From: Prochlorococcus sp. AG-402-G10
GTDB taxonomy: Bacteria; Cyanobacteriota; Cyanobacteriia; PCC-6307; Cyanobiaceae
Direction: 5' to 3'
Assembly (NCBI GenBank): GCA_003279445.1
Contig: QCHT01000007.1
Location: 38,020-102,019, forward strand
Length of the DNA stretch: 64,000 nt
Shown here: positions 28,174-36,822 of the stretch, piece after piece
How the letters are laid out: each line of letters opens with the position of its first letter
Numbering within the stretch: the stretch's first letter is position 1
Notes under the pieces: generated by a model
Database searches by the model: none
Seen by the model: the letters and a program-made list of their open reading frames with translations, nothing else
What the model was told of the DNA's origin: nothing
Translations under genes and position numbers: made by a program

Positions 28174-29778
28174 ATGAAGGTAGCCCCCTTCGTTATCAGC
28201 TTAGGTTTAGCTCTTGTACTCATAGTGGTAGCTACACTGGGAATTTGGAAAGATTCAAATATAACAGAGTCATTAAAACTAAATAGTCAAAAAGTAGAGA
28301 TCCCTGATTCTGGTAAATATATTCCTAGGAATTCATACCTCACAATTCATTTCAATATAGATACTAATCAAATACCAAACTACATAGCATCACTTTCAAA
28401 GCAAGAAAAAGGCAATCTAGCTCTAAGCAAAGGTAAGGCTTTTCGAAATGGTTTATTTGCATTAATAGGGCTAGATTTTGAACAAGACTTATCAAACTGG
28501 ATTAGTCCTAGATTTAGTCTTTCTATTTTAAATAATGGAGATATTGCTAACAAAAAAGGTTGGTTATTAACTTTAGAAGGTATTAATGATGATGCAACCG
28601 AAAATTTCCTAACTAGCTACTGGGAAAATCAAAGATCTAATGGATTAGAAATACAAAAAGAAGAATTTGAAGAGCACTATATAATACACGAAATAGGCCA
28701 GAATCTTACCAATGAAGATAAGTCAATTTCCATGTCACTATTGGAGAATAATCTGCTGGCAATTGCATCCGATAAGCAAGTAATTGAAAAAGCAATCAAA
28801 GTTTCAACCGATTCAAGAGAAAGTGAGTTTTTCGATACAGAGTTGAAAGATACAATAGATCATCTTGATGCCGGTTCTGCATTATTAACTTCTTCATCAG
28901 AAGCACTTAACTCCTTTTTCAAAATTCCTGAATTGGTTGTTGAACAAATCAATCCTAGTGGATTTGCAGCATCAATCAAAGCTGAAGAAAATAAAATATT
29001 CTTAGATAGTTATTTTAAATTTAACGAAAAGTTCAATTTAATAGCAGCTAAAAATAATAATGATCTAATCCCATTTGAATACAAAAAATTAAGCCTTGAT
29101 AATATTGCTATTATTACAAAGCCTGCGGAGTTATTAGATATAGATAAAGCAGGTATTTACTCCAAATGGTTCGGCGATATATTAAGAAAATCATTACTAG
29201 ATTTTGAATCACCCTTATCAAATTTAATTGTTGACATGGAGAAAGATATATTGGTTATTGGCACTAATAAAAAAGGATGGTTATTAGGAGTTGAAGGTGA
29301 TGACATATTAATGAAGGTTGGTTCAAATCTAGAGGGTAAAGGTTTCAATAAATCAATATTAAAGCTAAAAGATGAAGTAATAACTATATGGTCAAAGTTT
29401 ATTTTTAAACGAAAAGAATCTCTTTATGAATTATTGCCTAAAATTGAATTAATCTTATCTCAAAAGCCTAATATGAATTTCTGGGCAAATGATATTTCTA
29501 TGTTTGAAGAAACAAATGAAGATGATCGAATGGATCAACAAATAGGTCAGCTGGATCAAATAGTTGAGAAACCAGAAATGGTGATTACCCAGAAATTGTC
29601 TCTTGGAGAAGACTCTACTCAAAACATCTTAAATAGTTGGAAGCCTTGGCAAATAATAAAAATAGGTATCAGTAAAAATCCAAATCTGAAAGCAAGCCAT
29701 TTAGAATTAAACGTTGGAGAAGATAATCAAAATGAGCAAACAGCTTTAAGTTTAAGGGGAATGCTCTCAATAAATTAA
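28174..29778 (+). CDS. DUF3352 family protein, membrane-anchored
   Basis: A 534-residue protein of the cyanobacterial DUF3352 family. A single N-terminal hydrophobic segment (FVISLGLALVLIVVATLGIW, about 6-25) would anchor it; the rest is mostly polar, rich in Asn, Lys, Ile and Glu, with repeated beta-rich units, and probably lies in the lumen or periplasm. No catalytic motif is recognisable. The coding sequence is more AT-rich than its neighbours. Function unknown. Confidence 0.75.
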   Translation: MKVAPFVISLGLALVLIVVATLGIWKDSNITESLKLNSQKVEIPDSGKYIPRNSYLTIHFNIDTNQIPNYIASLSKQEKGNLALSKGKAFRNGLFALIGLDFEQDLSNWISPRFSLSILNNGDIANKKGWLLTLEGINDDATENFLTSYWENQRSNGLEIQKEEFEEHYIIHEIGQNLTNEDKSISMSLLENNLLAIASDKQVIEKAIKVSTDSRESEFFDTELKDTIDHLDAGSALLTSSSEALNSFFKIPELVVEQINPSGFAASIKAEENKIFLDSYFKFNEKFNLIAAKNNNDLIPFEYKKLSLDNIAIITKPAELLDIDKAGIYSKWFGDILRKSLLDFESPLSNLIVDMEKDILVIGTNKKGWLLGVEGDDILMKVGSNLEGKGFNKSILKLKDEVITIWSKFIFKRKESLYELLPKIELILSQKPNMNFWANDISMFEETNEDDRMDQQIGQLDQIVEKPEMVITQKLSLGEDSTQNILNSWKPWQIIKIGISKNPNLKASHLELNVGEDNQNEQTALSLRGMLSIN

Positions 29779-29852
29779 TAATTCTGCGTTGTCGTACTGA
29801 TAAATGACTTATTTTAGAATAATAAAAGAAGTATCTTTATTGATGGAAAGCT

Positions 29853-31031
29853 TTGGAGCATAAAGCTATAGAAAAATCAAAAAATGCAAGCAACCTCGAC
29901 TTAAGGCCAGGGCTTGAAGGAGTTCCAGTTACTCAATCGGCGATCTGTGATATTGATGGAAATCAAGGCGAGCTTAATTATAGAGGTTATCCAATTGCAG
30001 AATTAGCTGCCAAAAGCAGTTTCTTAGAAACTACTTATCTTCTTATTTGGGGAGAGCTCCCAAGTGCAAACCAATTAAGAGAGTTCGAAGAAGCAATTCA
30101 AATGCATCGTCGTTTAAGTTTCAGAGTAAGAGATATGATGAAATGCTTTCCAGCATCAGGTCATCCGATGGATGCACTCCAATCGAGTGCTGCATCTTTA
30201 GGTCTCTTTTATTCAAGAAGAGCAATTGACGATCCAGAATATATCTATGACGCAGTGGTTAGATTAATTGCCAAAATACCAACAATGGTTGCTGCTTTTC
30301 AGCTAATCAGAAAAGGGGAGGATCCCATACGACCTAGAGACGATTTACCTTATTCAGCAAATTTCCTTTATATGCTCACTGAAAGGGAGCCAGATCCTCT
30401 TGCCGCAAGAGTATTTGATAGATGTCTAATCCTTCATGCAGAGCATAGTTTAAATGCAAGTACATTCAGTGCTCGCGTTACAGCAAGTACGCTGACAGAT
30501 CCATACGCAGTAATTGCTTCAGCCGTTGGGACTCTTGCAGGGCCACTACATGGTGGTGCTAACGAAGATGTAATTGCCATGCTTGAAGAAATCAATTCCC
30601 CTGACAAAGCAAAGGAATATTTACAACGTGCAATCGCCAAGAAAAGCAAAATCATGGGCTTTGGACATAGAGAATATAAGGTCAAAGATCCAAGGGCAAA
30701 TCTCCTTCAAAGTTTTGCAGAAGATTTATTTGCACGATTTGGAACAGATGCAATGTATGAAGTAGCCAAAGCAGTAGAGAATGAAGCTTCTCCATTGCTA
30801 GGTCCCAAAGGTATATACCCAAATGTTGACTTCTATTCAGGTCTAGTTTATAGAAAATTAGGGATTCCTAGAGATCTATTTACTCCTATTTTTGCTATTT
30901 CAAGAGTTGCTGGATGGCTTGCACATTGGCGCGAGCAACTGAGTGCCAATAGAATCTTTCGACCTACACAAATTTATACAGGTGCTAAAACTAGAACTTG
31001 GATAGCTTTAGATGAGCGAGCTAAGAACTAA
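29853..31031 (+). CDS. gltA: Citrate synthase
   Basis: Condenses oxaloacetate and acetyl-CoA. The start is TTG at 29853; the ATG at 29843 is out of frame. The 392 residues carry LRPGLEGVPVTQSAICDIDG, DGNQGELNYRGYPI, LHAEHSLNASTF, the catalytic histidine in PLHGGANEDV (about 231), FGHREYKVKDPRA and PNVDFYSGLVY with the catalytic aspartate. This is a complete type II-like enzyme of the usual length. In Prochlorococcus it feeds glutamate synthesis through 2-oxoglutarate. Confidence 0.95.
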   Translation: MEHKAIEKSKNASNLDLRPGLEGVPVTQSAICDIDGNQGELNYRGYPIAELAAKSSFLETTYLLIWGELPSANQLREFEEAIQMHRRLSFRVRDMMKCFPASGHPMDALQSSAASLGLFYSRRAIDDPEYIYDAVVRLIAKIPTMVAAFQLIRKGEDPIRPRDDLPYSANFLYMLTEREPDPLAARVFDRCLILHAEHSLNASTFSARVTASTLTDPYAVIASAVGTLAGPLHGGANEDVIAMLEEINSPDKAKEYLQRAIAKKSKIMGFGHREYKVKDPRANLLQSFAEDLFARFGTDAMYEVAKAVENEASPLLGPKGIYPNVDFYSGLVYRKLGIPRDLFTPIFAISRVAGWLAHWREQLSANRIFRPTQIYTGAKTRTWIALDERAKN

Positions 31032-31064
31032 TACGAGTAAATTAAAAGGAAGTAATTATCTAGA

Positions 31065-32219
31065 ATGTTCACTACTCTAAAATTAGTTTTCATTGCAGTA
31101 GTGAATACAGGCTTGGATCTCGAAGTGAGTTTCAATCATCTTCTGCAAGGCATGGGGTTACCTTCAAGCATTGCTCACCTTCTATGGTTGCCACTTCCAA
31201 TGCTTCTAGTTCTCACAGCAGCTCTCATAGGAGTACTTGTGACCGTATGGCTTGAAAGAAAGATTTCTGCTGCAGCACAACAAAGGGTTGGACCAGAATA
31301 TGCAGGCGCTTTAGGCATTCTTCAGCCAATGGCTGATGGCTTAAAACTACTAGTCAAAGAAGATATCATTCCTCAAAAAGCAGATAGTTTGCTATTTACA
31401 CTGGGTCCCATTTTAGTTTTAATCCCTGTAATTCTTTCTTGGCTAATTGTTCCCTTTGGCCAAAATTTGTTAATTAGCAATGTAGGTATAGGAATTTTCT
31501 TATGGATTGCATTAAGTAGCATTCAACCTATTGGACTCTTAATGAGTGGATATGCTTCAAATAATAAATACTCCCTCCTAGGAGGACTAAGAGCCGCAGC
31601 GCAATCAATCAGTTATGAGATTCCTCTTGCTTTAGCGGTATTGGCAGTAGTCATGATGAGTAATTCCCTAAGTACAGTTGATATTGTGAATCAACAAAAT
31701 ACTGCTGGCTTATTCAGTTGGAATATCTTTAGGCAACCTGTTGGTTTTTTAATTTTCTGGATATGTGCCCTTGCCGAATGTGAGAGACTCCCTTTTGATC
31801 TTCCAGAAGCAGAGGAAGAGCTTGTTGCTGGATATCAGACTGAATATGCAGGAATGAAATTCGCTCTTTTTTACTTAGGGAGCTATATAAATTTAATTTT
31901 ATCTTCTTTATTAGTATCAATTCTCTACCTTGGAGGCTGGGGGTTCCCAATCCCAATAGAGCTGATTACGAATTCTTTAGGCCAGTCTCCTAATGCCCCA
32001 GTTATTCAAATTCTTGCAGCAACTATAGGGATAATCATGACAGTGTTCAAGACTTACTTCTTGGTGTTCTTAGCGATATTACTTAGATGGACAACCCCAA
32101 GAGTGAGAATTGACCAATTGCTTGATCTTGGGTGGAAATTCTTACTTCCGATTGCTCTAGTCAACTTACTATTTACTGCTGCTTTAAAACTAGCCTTTCC
32201 TATTGCCTTTGGTGGCTAA
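31065..32219 (+). CDS. ndhA: NAD(P)H-quinone oxidoreductase subunit 1
   Basis: Membrane subunit (NuoH type) of NDH-1 forming part of the quinone chamber. The 384 residues include about eight transmembrane segments, the [18 protein letters not shown] loop, [11 protein letters not shown] and [20 protein letters not shown], which are hallmarks of the family. It heads the ndhA-ndhI-ndhG-ndhE run; the 123-base gap before ndhI has no gene. Confidence 0.97.
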   Translation: MFTTLKLVFIAVVNTGLDLEVSFNHLLQGMGLPSSIAHLLWLPLPMLLVLTAALIGVLVTVWLERKISAAAQQRVGPEYAGALGILQPMADGLKLLVKEDIIPQKADSLLFTLGPILVLIPVILSWLIVPFGQNLLISNVGIGIFLWIALSSIQPIGLLMSGYASNNKYSLLGGLRAAAQSISYEIPLALAVLAVVMMSNSLSTVDIVNQQNTAGLFSWNIFRQPVGFLIFWICALAECERLPFDLPEAEEELVAGYQTEYAGMKFALFYLGSYINLILSSLLVSILYLGGWGFPIPIELITNSLGQSPNAPVIQILAATIGIIMTVFKTYFLVFLAILLRWTTPRVRIDQLLDLGWKFLLPIALVNLLFTAALKLAFPIAFGG

Positions 32220-32342
32220 AAGCAAGCCTAAGGAATTAGCAATTGAAAACAATTTGCATTTTTAAATATAAAGGCACTTATTTCTATAGAAACCCCTGTA
32301 AGATTTGATTATTAGGTTCACCAAATAATTAAATAACTTCCA

Positions 32343-32957
32343 ATGGGTACCTTTTTTCAGAAAGCAGCAGACTACACAAAAGATGCAATAAGTGCCGGCA
32401 AATACCTTTTGCAAGGCTTAGCAGTTACCTTTGACCATATGCGTAGGCGACCAATTACGGTCCAATATCCATACGAAAAATTAATTCCTTCAGAAAGATA
32501 TCGAGGAAGAATTCACTATGAGTTTGATAAATGTATTGCCTGTGAAGTTTGTGTAAGAGTTTGCCCAATTAATTTGCCTGTAGTCGACTGGGTAATGAAT
32601 AAAGAAACAAAAAAGAAAGAACTTAGGAATTATTCAATTGATTTTGGAGTATGTATATTTTGTGGAAACTGTGTTGAATATTGCCCCACAAACTGCCTTT
32701 CCATGACTGAAGAATATGAACTTGCAGCGTTTGATCGTCATAATCTAAATTTTGATAATGTAGCTTTAGGCAGACTGCCTACAAATGTAACTACAGATCC
32801 TTCTGTCATAGCTTTAAAAGAATTAGCTTATCTTCCTAAAGGTGTAATGGATCCGCATGAATTAGATAAAAATAGTCCCAGAGCAGGCAAGTTACCTTCT
32901 GAGGTATTAGTAAAAGCTATTGATAATAATAAAGCATCCGTTGAAGAGAAAACGTAA
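32343..32957 (+). CDS. ndhI: NAD(P)H-quinone oxidoreductase subunit I
   Basis: Peripheral-arm subunit (NuoI type) carrying two [4Fe-4S] clusters. The 204 residues show [15 protein letters not shown] (about 61-75) and [12 protein letters not shown] (about 101-112), each a complete CxxCxxCxxxC set. The N-terminus with [19 protein letters not shown] and the acidic C-terminal extension are typical of cyanobacteria. The last base of its stop is shared with the ndhG start (TAATG). Confidence 0.97.
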   Translation: MGTFFQKAADYTKDAISAGKYLLQGLAVTFDHMRRRPITVQYPYEKLIPSERYRGRIHYEFDKCIACEVCVRVCPINLPVVDWVMNKETKKKELRNYSIDFGVCIFCGNCVEYCPTNCLSMTEEYELAAFDRHNLNFDNVALGRLPTNVTTDPSVIALKELAYLPKGVMDPHELDKNSPRAGKLPSEVLVKAIDNNKASVEEKT

Positions 32958-33559
32958 TGACTATATCGACTAGTACAGAGTTAATTTGCTTCCTCATTCT
33001 TTCAAGCGTAATTGTTAGTGGTGCACTTGGTGTTGTATTAATTGAGAATATCGTTTACTCCGCTTTTCTTCTTGGTGGTGTATTCATGTCAGTGGCTGGA
33101 TTATATCTACTCTTAAATGCCAGTTTTGTTGCCGCAGCACAAGTTTTAGTTTACGTAGGGGCCGTCAATGTCCTAATACTATTTGCGATAATGTTAGTAA
33201 ATAAGCAGGAAGAACTTAAACCAATTAAAGGTTTAAAAATTAGAAGGTTCTTCTCTGGGTGTGTGTGTGCAGGACTTCTTGCTCTCTTATTCCGAGTAGA
33301 CATAACAACAAATTGGGCAACTCCAGGGCCTAAGGCTATAGGAGAAATAGCTACTGAACGAATTGGTGAGCACTTATTCACTGACTACCTCCTACCTTTT
33401 GAATTAGCATCAGTACTATTATTAATGGCTATGATTGGTGCAATAGTATTAGCTAGAAGAGATGTTATATCAATTGAGTTAGAATCGAAGGACTCCATTC
33501 CACAAAATATTATCAAGAATTCTACTGATAATGTCTTACTTGATCAGTCAAGTGATTGA
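32957..33559 (+). CDS. ndhG: NAD(P)H-quinone oxidoreductase subunit J-like/6 (NdhG)
   Basis: Membrane subunit (NuoJ type, chain 6), 200 aa, with five hydrophobic segments and the conserved AQVLVYVGAVNVLILFAIMLVN (about 62-82). Its C-terminal tail, after the last transmembrane helix and IVLARRDVIS, is polar and ends at a TGA inside a long hairpin. The start overlaps ndhI by one base. The gap to ndhE is 36 bases. Confidence 0.96.
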   Translation: MTISTSTELICFLILSSVIVSGALGVVLIENIVYSAFLLGGVFMSVAGLYLLLNASFVAAAQVLVYVGAVNVLILFAIMLVNKQEELKPIKGLKIRRFFSGCVCAGLLALLFRVDITTNWATPGPKAIGEIATERIGEHLFTDYLLPFELASVLLLMAMIGAIVLARRDVISIELESKDSIPQNIIKNSTDNVLLDQSSD

Positions 33560-33575
33560 TCAAGTAAGACATTAT
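33528..33575 (+). other. 19-bp perfect hairpin spanning the ndhG stop codon
   Basis: The left arm 33528-33546 lies in the last codons of ndhG and the right arm 33557-33575 begins at its TGA; the 10-base loop is GTCAAGTGAT. All 19 pairs are Watson-Crick (AT-rich with several GC pairs). There is no T-run after it, so it is not a classical terminator. A shorter alternative hairpin, ACTTGA/TCAAGT, uses part of the same left arm and loop. It ends 20 bases before the ndhE start. Confidence 0.85.
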
Positions 33576-33595
33576 TCAAACCAAAGTCTAGTCAA

Positions 33596-33922
33596 ATGTT
33601 TAACTCTCAAGACTTAATACCACTAAACGCATATTTATTAATTGCATCAATACTTTTTTGTATAGGTGTCTGGGGTTTAATTAATAGTCGAAATGCAGTC
33701 CGCGTACTAATGAGTATCGAACTAATGTTAAATGGAGTCAATATAAACTTAATGGCCTTTTCATCTTATATTGATGGAAATATAATAAGAGGGCAAGTTT
33801 TCACTGTATTTGTTATTACTGTTGCTGCTGCTGAAGCAGCGGTTGGATTGGCAATTTTACTTTCTCTATATAGGAATAGAACTACGGTTGATATGGAAAG
33901 TTTCAACCTTCTGAAGTGGTAG
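33596..33922 (+). CDS. ndhE: NAD(P)H-quinone oxidoreductase subunit 4L
   Basis: Small membrane subunit (NuoK type), 108 aa, three transmembrane helices. Conserved: [24 protein letters not shown] with the glutamate used in proton transfer, and [23 protein letters not shown]. It closes the ndhAIGE run and is followed by NAD kinase after nine bases. No Shine-Dalgarno sequence is visible in front of its ATG. Confidence 0.97.
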   Translation: MFNSQDLIPLNAYLLIASILFCIGVWGLINSRNAVRVLMSIELMLNGVNINLMAFSSYIDGNIIRGQVFTVFVITVAAAEAAVGLAILLSLYRNRTTVDMESFNLLKW

Positions 33923-33931
33923 ATCTTAAAA

Positions 33932-34864
33932 ATGAAGATTAATTTAGTGTGGATAATATATAAATCAAATAGCCAGTCTGCAAGGCAAAAAGCTATTTCA
34001 TGCTCTGATTATCTAAAATCTTTAGGTATCAGGGTTACTGCACTAGAAAGTGGTTTAGAGTGCAATCCATTCCCAAGTCTTCTAAAAGAAACCAGTAGAC
34101 TTCCAAACCTAGCGGTTATCCTAGGGGGTGATGGAACAGTACTTGGAGCAGCACGATATCTTTCAATCCACAAAATACCAATTTTAAGTTTCAATGTTGG
34201 TGGCAATCTTGGATTCCTTACCCATGACCAACAATTATTAGAAAATAAAAGTCTTTGGGAAAAACTCGATAAAGATCAATTTGCAATTCAAAGTAGAATG
34301 ATGCTTCAGGGAAAGTTAGAACTCAGTACAAGTATTGATCATGGCCAAAAAACAGAAGATTTATTTTGGGCATTAAATGATATTTATTTTCGTTCCTATA
34401 GAGATGAAGTTTCACCAACATGTTCACTGGAACTAGAGATTGATGGAGAGCCTGTAGACATATACAAAGGCGATGGTTTGATCTTAGCTACACCGACTGG
34501 GTCAACCGCCTATGCCATGGGCACAGGGGGGCCCATCCTTCACCCTGGGATAGAAGCAATTGTTGTTAGCCCAATATGTCCAATGAGTTTATCCAGTAGA
34601 ACCATTGTTGTGCCAGCTGGATCTACCCTAATAATCAAACCGGTTGGGAACAAAAATCGTAGAGTAAAAATTTGGCAAGACGGTGTTGGGAAATCGCTTC
34701 TTCAAGAAGGTGAAAAATGCCTAATTCAGAAAGCAAGGCATAATGCCTTGATGATCCTGTTAGAACAAAGCTCTTCTTACTACAAAACACTCACACAAAA
34801 ACTCCATTGGGCTGGAAACTTAGTTAATGATTCAACAGAAAAAATCATGCCCAATGCCTTTTGA
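33932..34864 (+). CDS. nadK: NAD kinase
   Basis: Phosphorylates NAD to NADP. The 310 residues have [16 protein letters not shown] (GGDG motif, about 66-80), [13 protein letters not shown], the LNDIYFRS (NE/D) substrate segment and [21 protein letters not shown]. It belongs to the same transcription unit as ndhE by spacing (9 bases), linking NADP supply to the pyridine-nucleotide-dependent NDH-1 genes. Prochlorococcus usually has two NAD kinases; which one this is cannot be told here. Confidence 0.95.
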   Translation: MKINLVWIIYKSNSQSARQKAISCSDYLKSLGIRVTALESGLECNPFPSLLKETSRLPNLAVILGGDGTVLGAARYLSIHKIPILSFNVGGNLGFLTHDQQLLENKSLWEKLDKDQFAIQSRMMLQGKLELSTSIDHGQKTEDLFWALNDIYFRSYRDEVSPTCSLELEIDGEPVDIYKGDGLILATPTGSTAYAMGTGGPILHPGIEAIVVSPICPMSLSSRTIVVPAGSTLIIKPVGNKNRRVKIWQDGVGKSLLQEGEKCLIQKARHNALMILLEQSSSYYKTLTQKLHWAGNLVNDSTEKIMPNAF

Positions 34865-35378
34865 AATAGAGAGACGTTACATAATCCAAGATGACGGATG
34901 GAAAGTCTTGACTAAAGAAATGCAAGAGTTTCATCAAGCTTACTTATCAACAAATTTTGACGAATGGGTAATAAGGACAAGAATCATAAATAACAAAGAG
35001 TCTGAAATCACTTTAAAAAAATCTTCAGAGCTAATGATTAATCATGAATTTGAATATCCAATTCCATTAAAAGACGCTTTATGTTTGTGGGATCTCAGCA
35101 CAAAAAAAATAATCAAACATAGATATCAACTGAATTTAAGTCCAGGAAACTGGGTCATTGACTGTTTTATGGATAATAACTACCCATTAGTCCTAGCTGA
35201 AGTGGAATTATCTTCAAAAACAGAAACTGTACAAAAACCTAGCTGGTGTGGTCAAGAAATTACTGGGATTAAAAAATTAAGCAATGCTGCACTTGCGCAA
35301 CTACCACTTTCTAATTGGTCTGCAAAAGAACTCCAAAGTTTCAATCTTCAATACAAAAATCAACAAGGCCCTATTTAG
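34854..35378 (+). CDS. CYTH-domain protein (triphosphate-tunnel family)
   Basis: A 174-residue protein starting [11 protein letters not shown], where EIERR is the ExExK-type N-terminal signature of the CYTH fold. Later strands carry [30 protein letters not shown] and LVLAEVEL, giving the alternating basic and acidic residues of a triphosphate tunnel. Relatives are inorganic triphosphatases or class IV-like adenylate cyclases; in small cyanobacterial genomes a tripolyphosphatase role is likelier. The ATG at 34854 lies within the end of nadK (11-base overlap), so the two are translationally coupled; an ATG at 34827 is possible but adds unconserved residues. Confidence 0.8.
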   Translation: MPFEIERRYIIQDDGWKVLTKEMQEFHQAYLSTNFDEWVIRTRIINNKESEITLKKSSELMINHEFEYPIPLKDALCLWDLSTKKIIKHRYQLNLSPGNWVIDCFMDNNYPLVLAEVELSSKTETVQKPSWCGQEITGIKKLSNAALAQLPLSNWSAKELQSFNLQYKNQQGPI

Positions 35379-35395
35379 ATCTAAGTAAAATCTAG

Positions 35396-35451
35396 TCATA
35401 TCAACAAAAACTTAACTTTCAAGGAGAACTTGCTTTCGAAAATTGATATGA
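35396..35451 (+). other. Inverted repeat with AAGGAG in its loop, in a gene-free gap
   Basis: In the 197-base convergent gap between the CYTH and PedR-like genes, TCATATCAA (35396-35404) is the perfect complement of 35443-35451, with a 38-base loop containing AAGGAG at 35421-35426. A second small hairpin AGAATT/AATTCT (35451-35456/35462-35467) follows. A 32-codon frame at 35448-35546 is not convincing. It may be a transcript end or small RNA. Confidence 0.25.
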
Positions 35452-35575
35452 GAATTGTTGAAATTCTGGACTTCACTTACTCAGAACGTGAGATTTTTGG
35501 CATTAATTCTCTCTCAGTATTTCATCTGATGAATTGTTCTAATTGATTAAACTGACTCACTAGGCCCGATGAAGG

Positions 35576-35869
35576 CTAAGCGTCCGGTGAGGGAGATTCG
35601 TCATCAGGCAAAGAACAACAATTAAATCCATCCCTACATATTTTTCCATGATCCATTGCCCAATTCAATAGGGCAACTCGATTCTTAGAACCTGTTTTAG
35701 TAAACATATTGCTGACGTGATTATCTACAGTACGTTTACTGATCGTTAACTTTTGAGCTATCTCTTGATTAGTTAGCCCATCAGCAACAAGTTCAATAAT
35801 CTCCATTTCTCTTGCAGAAAGGGACATTTGAACAGAATTGGAGAAATCTCCTGAAAACATGCCCTCCAT
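35576..35869 (-). CDS. Small LuxR-type regulator, PedR-like
   Basis: A 97-residue stand-alone LuxR HTH protein: LSAREMEIIELVADGLTNQEIAQKLTISKRTVDNHVSNMFTKTG is the full helix-turn-helix (about 16-60), with no receiver domain. The C-terminus has cysteines in KICRDGFNCC. This layout matches PedR of Synechocystis, which I recall as a redox-responsive regulator of photosynthesis-related genes controlled through thioredoxin; the assignment is by similarity of build, so moderately sure. It is divergent from metF by about 38-71 bases depending on the metF start. Confidence 0.8.
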   Translation of the reverse strand: MEGMFSGDFSNSVQMSLSAREMEIIELVADGLTNQEIAQKLTISKRTVDNHVSNMFTKTGSKNRVALLNWAMDHGKICRDGFNCCSLPDDESPSPDA

Positions 35870-35940
35870 CGCAACTTATCTAATTCATATTACGCAAGCT
35901 AGGGTCATTGATAAGTAATAGTAATTATCTAATAAGAAAC

Positions 35941-36822
35941 TTGAATTCCATTCTTCAAAAATCACTTCACTCAAGTGAAGTCACAATCACGGCAGAAGTC
36001 ATGCCCCCACGTGGAGGCGATGCCTCAAAGGCCCTTGCTGCTGCTAGGGAATTAAGAGGAAAAGTGCACGCCATTAATGTTACCGATGGGAGCAGAGCAA
36101 TCATGAGAATGAGTAGTCTTGCGGTTTGTAAATTACTTCTAGAAGAAAACATAGAACCTATCCTCCAAATCACTTGTAGAGATAAAAATCGAATTGGGCT
36201 CCAAGCAGAAATTTTAGGAGCGAATGCTTTAGGGATTAAAAATGTTTTGTGCCTTACCGGTGATCCAGTGCGTGTAGGTGACCAACCTAATGCAAGACCA
36301 GTGCACGACTACGAATCAGTTCAACTTCTAAAGCAAATCTCTGCGCTAAATAAAGGAGAAGACCCTGTCGGTGGATTACTTGATAGTGGGCCAACAAACC
36401 TATTCACTGGAGCAGCAGCCGATCCTAATTCGAAAAATTTCAATAGCCTAAGGAAAAGATTAGAAAGAAAGAAAAATGGCGGAGCTAGCTTCTTACAAAC
36501 TCAAATGGTGATGGATCCAAAAATACTTGAACGATTTTGTAAAGACATTGCAGATCCTCTTGAACTTCCTACATTAGCGGGTGTCTTTTTATTGAAATCT
36601 GCCAAAAATGCTCATTTTATTAACAAGGTTGTTCCAGGTGCATCTATACCAGAAGCAATATTAAATAGACTCGAAAAAGCTGAAGATCCTTATTTAGAAG
36701 GAATATCAATTGCTGCAGAACAAGTGAAAAGATTTACAGGAATAGCAAAAGGAGTTCACATTATGGCAATAAAAGCAGAACATAAGATCCCAGAAATACT
36801 TGAGCTAGCAAAGATTAATTAA
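35941..36822 (+). CDS. metF: Methylenetetrahydrofolate reductase
   Basis: FAD enzyme reducing 5,10-methylene-THF to 5-methyl-THF for methionine synthesis. The sequence has TAEVMPPRGGD, NVTDGSRAIMRMSSLAVC, QITCRDKNR and VLCLTGDP, as in MetF barrels, and TQMVMDPKI later. The TTG at 35941 gives the family-like spacing to EVMPPRGG (293 aa); another in-frame TTG at 35908 would add 11 residues. No ATG is available. Its end overlaps the convergent nucleotidyltransferase by 8 bases. Confidence 0.9.
   Translation: MNSILQKSLHSSEVTITAEVMPPRGGDASKALAAARELRGKVHAINVTDGSRAIMRMSSLAVCKLLLEENIEPILQITCRDKNRIGLQAEILGANALGIKNVLCLTGDPVRVGDQPNARPVHDYESVQLLKQISALNKGEDPVGGLLDSGPTNLFTGAAADPNSKNFNSLRKRLERKKNGGASFLQTQMVMDPKILERFCKDIADPLELPTLAGVFLLKSAKNAHFINKVVPGASIPEAILNRLEKAEDPYLEGISIAAEQVKRFTGIAKGVHIMAIKAEHKIPEILELAKIN

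Noticed and set aside
33528..33575. Hairpin at ndhG as an intrinsic terminator
   Set aside because: No T-run follows and ndhE and nadK continue on the same strand; kept as a processing or attenuation element instead.
35448..35546. 32-codon frame after an AAGGAG
   Set aside because: The AAGGAG is 21 bases from the ATG and 3 from an alternative TTG; the peptide has no recognisable relative.
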